A DNA stretch of 64,000 nt from assembly GCA_030427505.1 (NCBI GenBank), contig JAUICH010000004.1:124001-188000 (forward strand), in the 5' to 3' direction. A program made the position numbers and the translations under genes. The notes below the pieces were generated by a model that was given only the letters and a program-made list of their open reading frames with translations, did no database searches and was not told the DNA's origin. This DNA comes from Verrucomicrobiia bacterium (GTDB taxonomy: Bacteria > Verrucomicrobiota > Verrucomicrobiia > Verrucomicrobiales > DEV007). This document shows positions 63,386-64,000 of this stretch, piece after piece (positions within the stretch are counted from its first letter, which is position 1; each line of letters begins with the position of its first letter).

Positions 63386-64000
63386 ATGAACAAGGTCTTT
63401 ACGGGATGGTTTGTGCTCAGCCTGGTGCTGTGCCTGGGAGTTTCTTCCTCTCTTTGGGCGCAGGACGATCCTTTGAACGGCGCGAAGCTGGATTCGGATC
63501 GCAAGCTGGACTCCCGGCAGTTGGACTCTGACCGGAAGCTGGACTCCTCCGCCAGCCGGGAGGACGGCCCGAAGGCGAAGCCCGGCGCGCCCGCCAGTGA
63601 AACGCCGGAGACGCCACCGGCCTCCACCGCTCCGTTGCCCGGCATGCCGGCCACGAGTGGGCTGGCTTCGGCGCCAGTGTGGACGAGCCGGGACGGAAAG
63701 TCTTTTAAAGGCTGGCTGACGGGCTTCGACTTCGACGGGCACCGCGCTCAGTTCCGGAGCGTGGATGGAGTGGAATACCACCTGGGAACCGAAAAGCTTA
63801 GTTTTGCGAGCAAGGCACAACTACTGGCCTCGGCGGGCGTGCTGGAAACGCAGACCGACCTGGACTGGCCCGTAAACGCGCCGGAAAGCCTGTTGCGCGT
63901 CGGGCTTATTCTACTGGCAGTGGCGCTACTGGTGCCGGTGCTGGCGATCTGGGTGGCCAGTTGGTTCCTGGCGCCAAAGGGAAAACGCGGGCTGCCCCGG
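63386..64000 (+). CDS. SHD1-domain membrane protein, partial
   Basis: 205 codons are present; the gene leaves the right edge. A signal peptide (WFVLSLVLCLGVSSSLWAQ) is followed by a charged repeat of LDSDRK type (KLDSDRKLDSR, LDSDRKLDS), a Pro/Ala-rich linker, an SHD1-like beta domain (VWTSRDGKSFKGWLTGFDFDGHRAQFRSVDGVEYHLGTEKLSFASKAQL) and a hydrophobic helix (LLRVGLILLAVALLVPVLAIWVASWFLA). SHD1-like domains are typical of PVC secreted or membrane proteins, with unknown ligands. What follows the helix is unknown. Confidence 0.8.
   Translation, partial: MNKVFTGWFVLSLVLCLGVSSSLWAQDDPLNGAKLDSDRKLDSRQLDSDRKLDSSASREDGPKAKPGAPASETPETPPASTAPLPGMPATSGLASAPVWTSRDGKSFKGWLTGFDFDGHRAQFRSVDGVEYHLGTEKLSFASKAQLLASAGVLETQTDLDWPVNAPESLLRVGLILLAVALLVPVLAIWVASWFLAPKGKRGLPR

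Overview
The window looks like chromosomal DNA of a GC-rich member of the PVC superphylum, most probably a Verrucomicrobiota (Opitutia-like) bacterium. The pointers are DUF1800/DUF1501 and DUF1549-DUF1553/DUF1501 gene pairs, a PVC-type haem-binding CxxCH protein, an SHD1-like domain, a PEP-CTERM protein, a DUF642-like fold and many secreted proteins with Sec, Tat or lipoprotein signals. No rRNA, tRNA, CRISPR array or replication origin was recognised. Names rest on reading motifs and family resemblance by eye; no database search was run.

Layout. 1-5145 (minus strand) is a type II secretion operon: a secreted protein, gspE, gspF, gspG, gspH and the start of a gspI/J-like gene that leaves the window. 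5315-7621 is a secreted TPR-thioredoxin fusion. After a 0.6 kb AT-rich gap comes a very large DUF1800 surface protein (8249-13204) with its DUF1501 partner. 15-24 kb holds housekeeping and small-envelope genes: htpG, a membrane-anchored protease-like protein beside a paralogous small membrane protein, a sugar isomerase, a PEP-CTERM protein, lipoproteins and a stand-alone lsrF. 24.5-31.5 kb is catabolic: a FAD oxidoreductase with a golvesin-like tail, then two metal-dependent hydrolases coupled to a PVC haem protein. 32-40.9 kb carries a DUF3365 haem lipoprotein, a giant DUF2339 membrane protein overlapping an MFS transporter, a CHAD protein and small envelope proteins.

40.9-58 kb is the accessory part. 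It has an alternating-orientation array of three-hairpin repeats directly upstream of a REP-associated tyrosine transposase (RAYT), and a DUF1501/PSD1 pair. A low-GC gene with a DUF4365-like N-terminus follows, then a Fic protein bracketed by two copies of a lacI 3' end. Next is a divergent lacI/sialidase pair with a palindromic operator, and then two MITE-like elements, a relic of an amidohydrolase 5' end, immunity-like small genes and an Imm33-type gene with an apparent nonsense mutation. The right end has a GH12-like glucanase, a pentapeptide-repeat protein, a large WD40 protein and the start of an SHD1 protein.

The most interesting signals are the RAYT with its structured repeats (hairpins kept by compensatory changes), and the 47-58 kb region, where fragments of neighbouring genes mark past insertions or duplications around Fic and immunity-like genes.
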